This document shows, in pieces, positions 6,115 to 6,437 of a stretch of 6,437 nucleotides of DNA (positions within the stretch are counted from its first letter, which is position 1; each line of letters begins with the position of its first letter). Under the pieces are notes generated by a model. That model had not been told where the DNA came from and made no database searches. It worked only from the letters and a program-made list of their open reading frames with translations. This DNA comes from Bacteroidales bacterium UBA4318 (lineage in GTDB: Bacteria > Bacteroidota > Bacteroidia > Bacteroidales > UBA932). The position numbers were made by a program, and so were the translations under genes. The stretch is taken from positions 1-6,437 of the forward strand of contig DGUE01000112.1 in assembly GCA_002393895.1 (NCBI GenBank), written 5' to 3'.

Positions 6115-6437
6115 ATGATCATACTTGTCATCAACTGCGGCAGCTCCTCCATTAAATACCAGTTATTTGACATGAAGAGCGCCACCGATTATGAGGTCAA
6201 GGCCAAGGGTCTTGTCGAGAAAATCGGACTCCCCGAAGGTAACATCACCCATAAACCCAAGGGCAAGCAGCCCTTCGAAAAGGCCCTTCCCATCCCGGAC
6301 CACAAGCTCGGAATGAAGCTCGTCATGGATGCCCTGGTGGATCCCGAGCACGGAGTCCTGCAGTCTTTCGACGATGTGGATGCAGTCGGCCACCGCATCG
6401 TGCAGGGTGCCGATTTCTTCGACGGCAGCTGCCTCGT
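6115..6437 (+). CDS. ackA: Acetate kinase, N-terminal part
   Basis: Catalyses reversible transfer of phosphate between acetyl phosphate and ADP, giving acetate and ATP in the cytoplasm. In fermenting Bacteroidota it works with phosphotransacetylase, often encoded next to it; that gene would lie outside the window. Only 107 complete codons of a roughly 400-residue protein are present. The family signature is clear: VINCGSSSIKYQLF with N7, G9, S10-S12 and K14. Further on, KGLVEKIGLPEG and DAVGHRIVQG are family-typical blocks, with the conserved arginine at R94. Two residues differ from the common HRxVHGG form: Q97 replaces the usual His and A99 the second Gly. The start follows a strong promoter and is AT-rich with no clear Shine-Dalgarno. 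Identity is secure. Confidence 0.95.
   Translation, partial: MIILVINCGSSSIKYQLFDMKSATDYEVKAKGLVEKIGLPEGNITHKPKGKQPFEKALPIPDHKLGMKLVMDALVDPEHGVLQSFDDVDAVGHRIVQGADFFDGSCL

Overview
The window looks like a chromosomal segment of a Bacteroidota species, most likely Bacteroidales, with fairly high GC. Four things support this. There is a DUF4290 protein (a family essentially confined to this phylum). There is a lipoprotein with a Bacteroidota-type surface-export signal and a Fib_succ_major domain. Start sites show little Shine-Dalgarno and are A-rich or AT-rich. Several promoters match the phylum's TTTG / TAnnTTTG pattern. I cannot name the genus.

Layout. (1) Positions 1-2431, minus strand: a two-gene operon, DUF4290 protein then ftsK, joined by an ATGA overlap. 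ftsK runs off the left edge just after its Walker B motif. (2) Positions 2432-2550: a short divergent promoter region with a TATATTTG box facing each way. (3) Positions 2551-4948, plus strand: a tight three-gene operon of a surface lipoprotein, a LemA-family protein and a TPM-domain (YgcG-like) membrane protein with a glycine-rich tail. Gaps are 17 nt and a 1-nt overlap. (4) Positions 4954-6033, minus strand: a short ComEC/Rec2-type channel protein, convergent with the TPM gene and separated from it by only 5 nt. (5) Positions 6034-6114: a second divergent promoter region. (6) Position 6115 to the right edge, plus strand: the first 107 codons of acetate kinase (ackA).

The genes are mostly housekeeping or envelope functions: chromosome segregation (FtsK), DNA uptake channel (ComEC), acetate/ATP metabolism (AckA), and a LemA/TPM envelope module of unknown role. 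I see no phage, CRISPR, toxin-antitoxin or transposase genes, and no rRNA or tRNA. No stretch longer than about 120 bases lacks a gene.

The most interesting signals are structural. Two genes carry what look like short dispersed repeat elements read through in frame. In the ftsK linker, three GC-rich stem-loops stand in tandem (1012-1066). In comEC, a FASLGMTG-encoding repeat sits where full-length ComEC would have its OB-fold domain, and that domain is missing. A perfect-looking 16-bp stem-loop lies inside the 3' end of comEC, just past the convergent gene's stop. No convincing new defence or mobile system was found.
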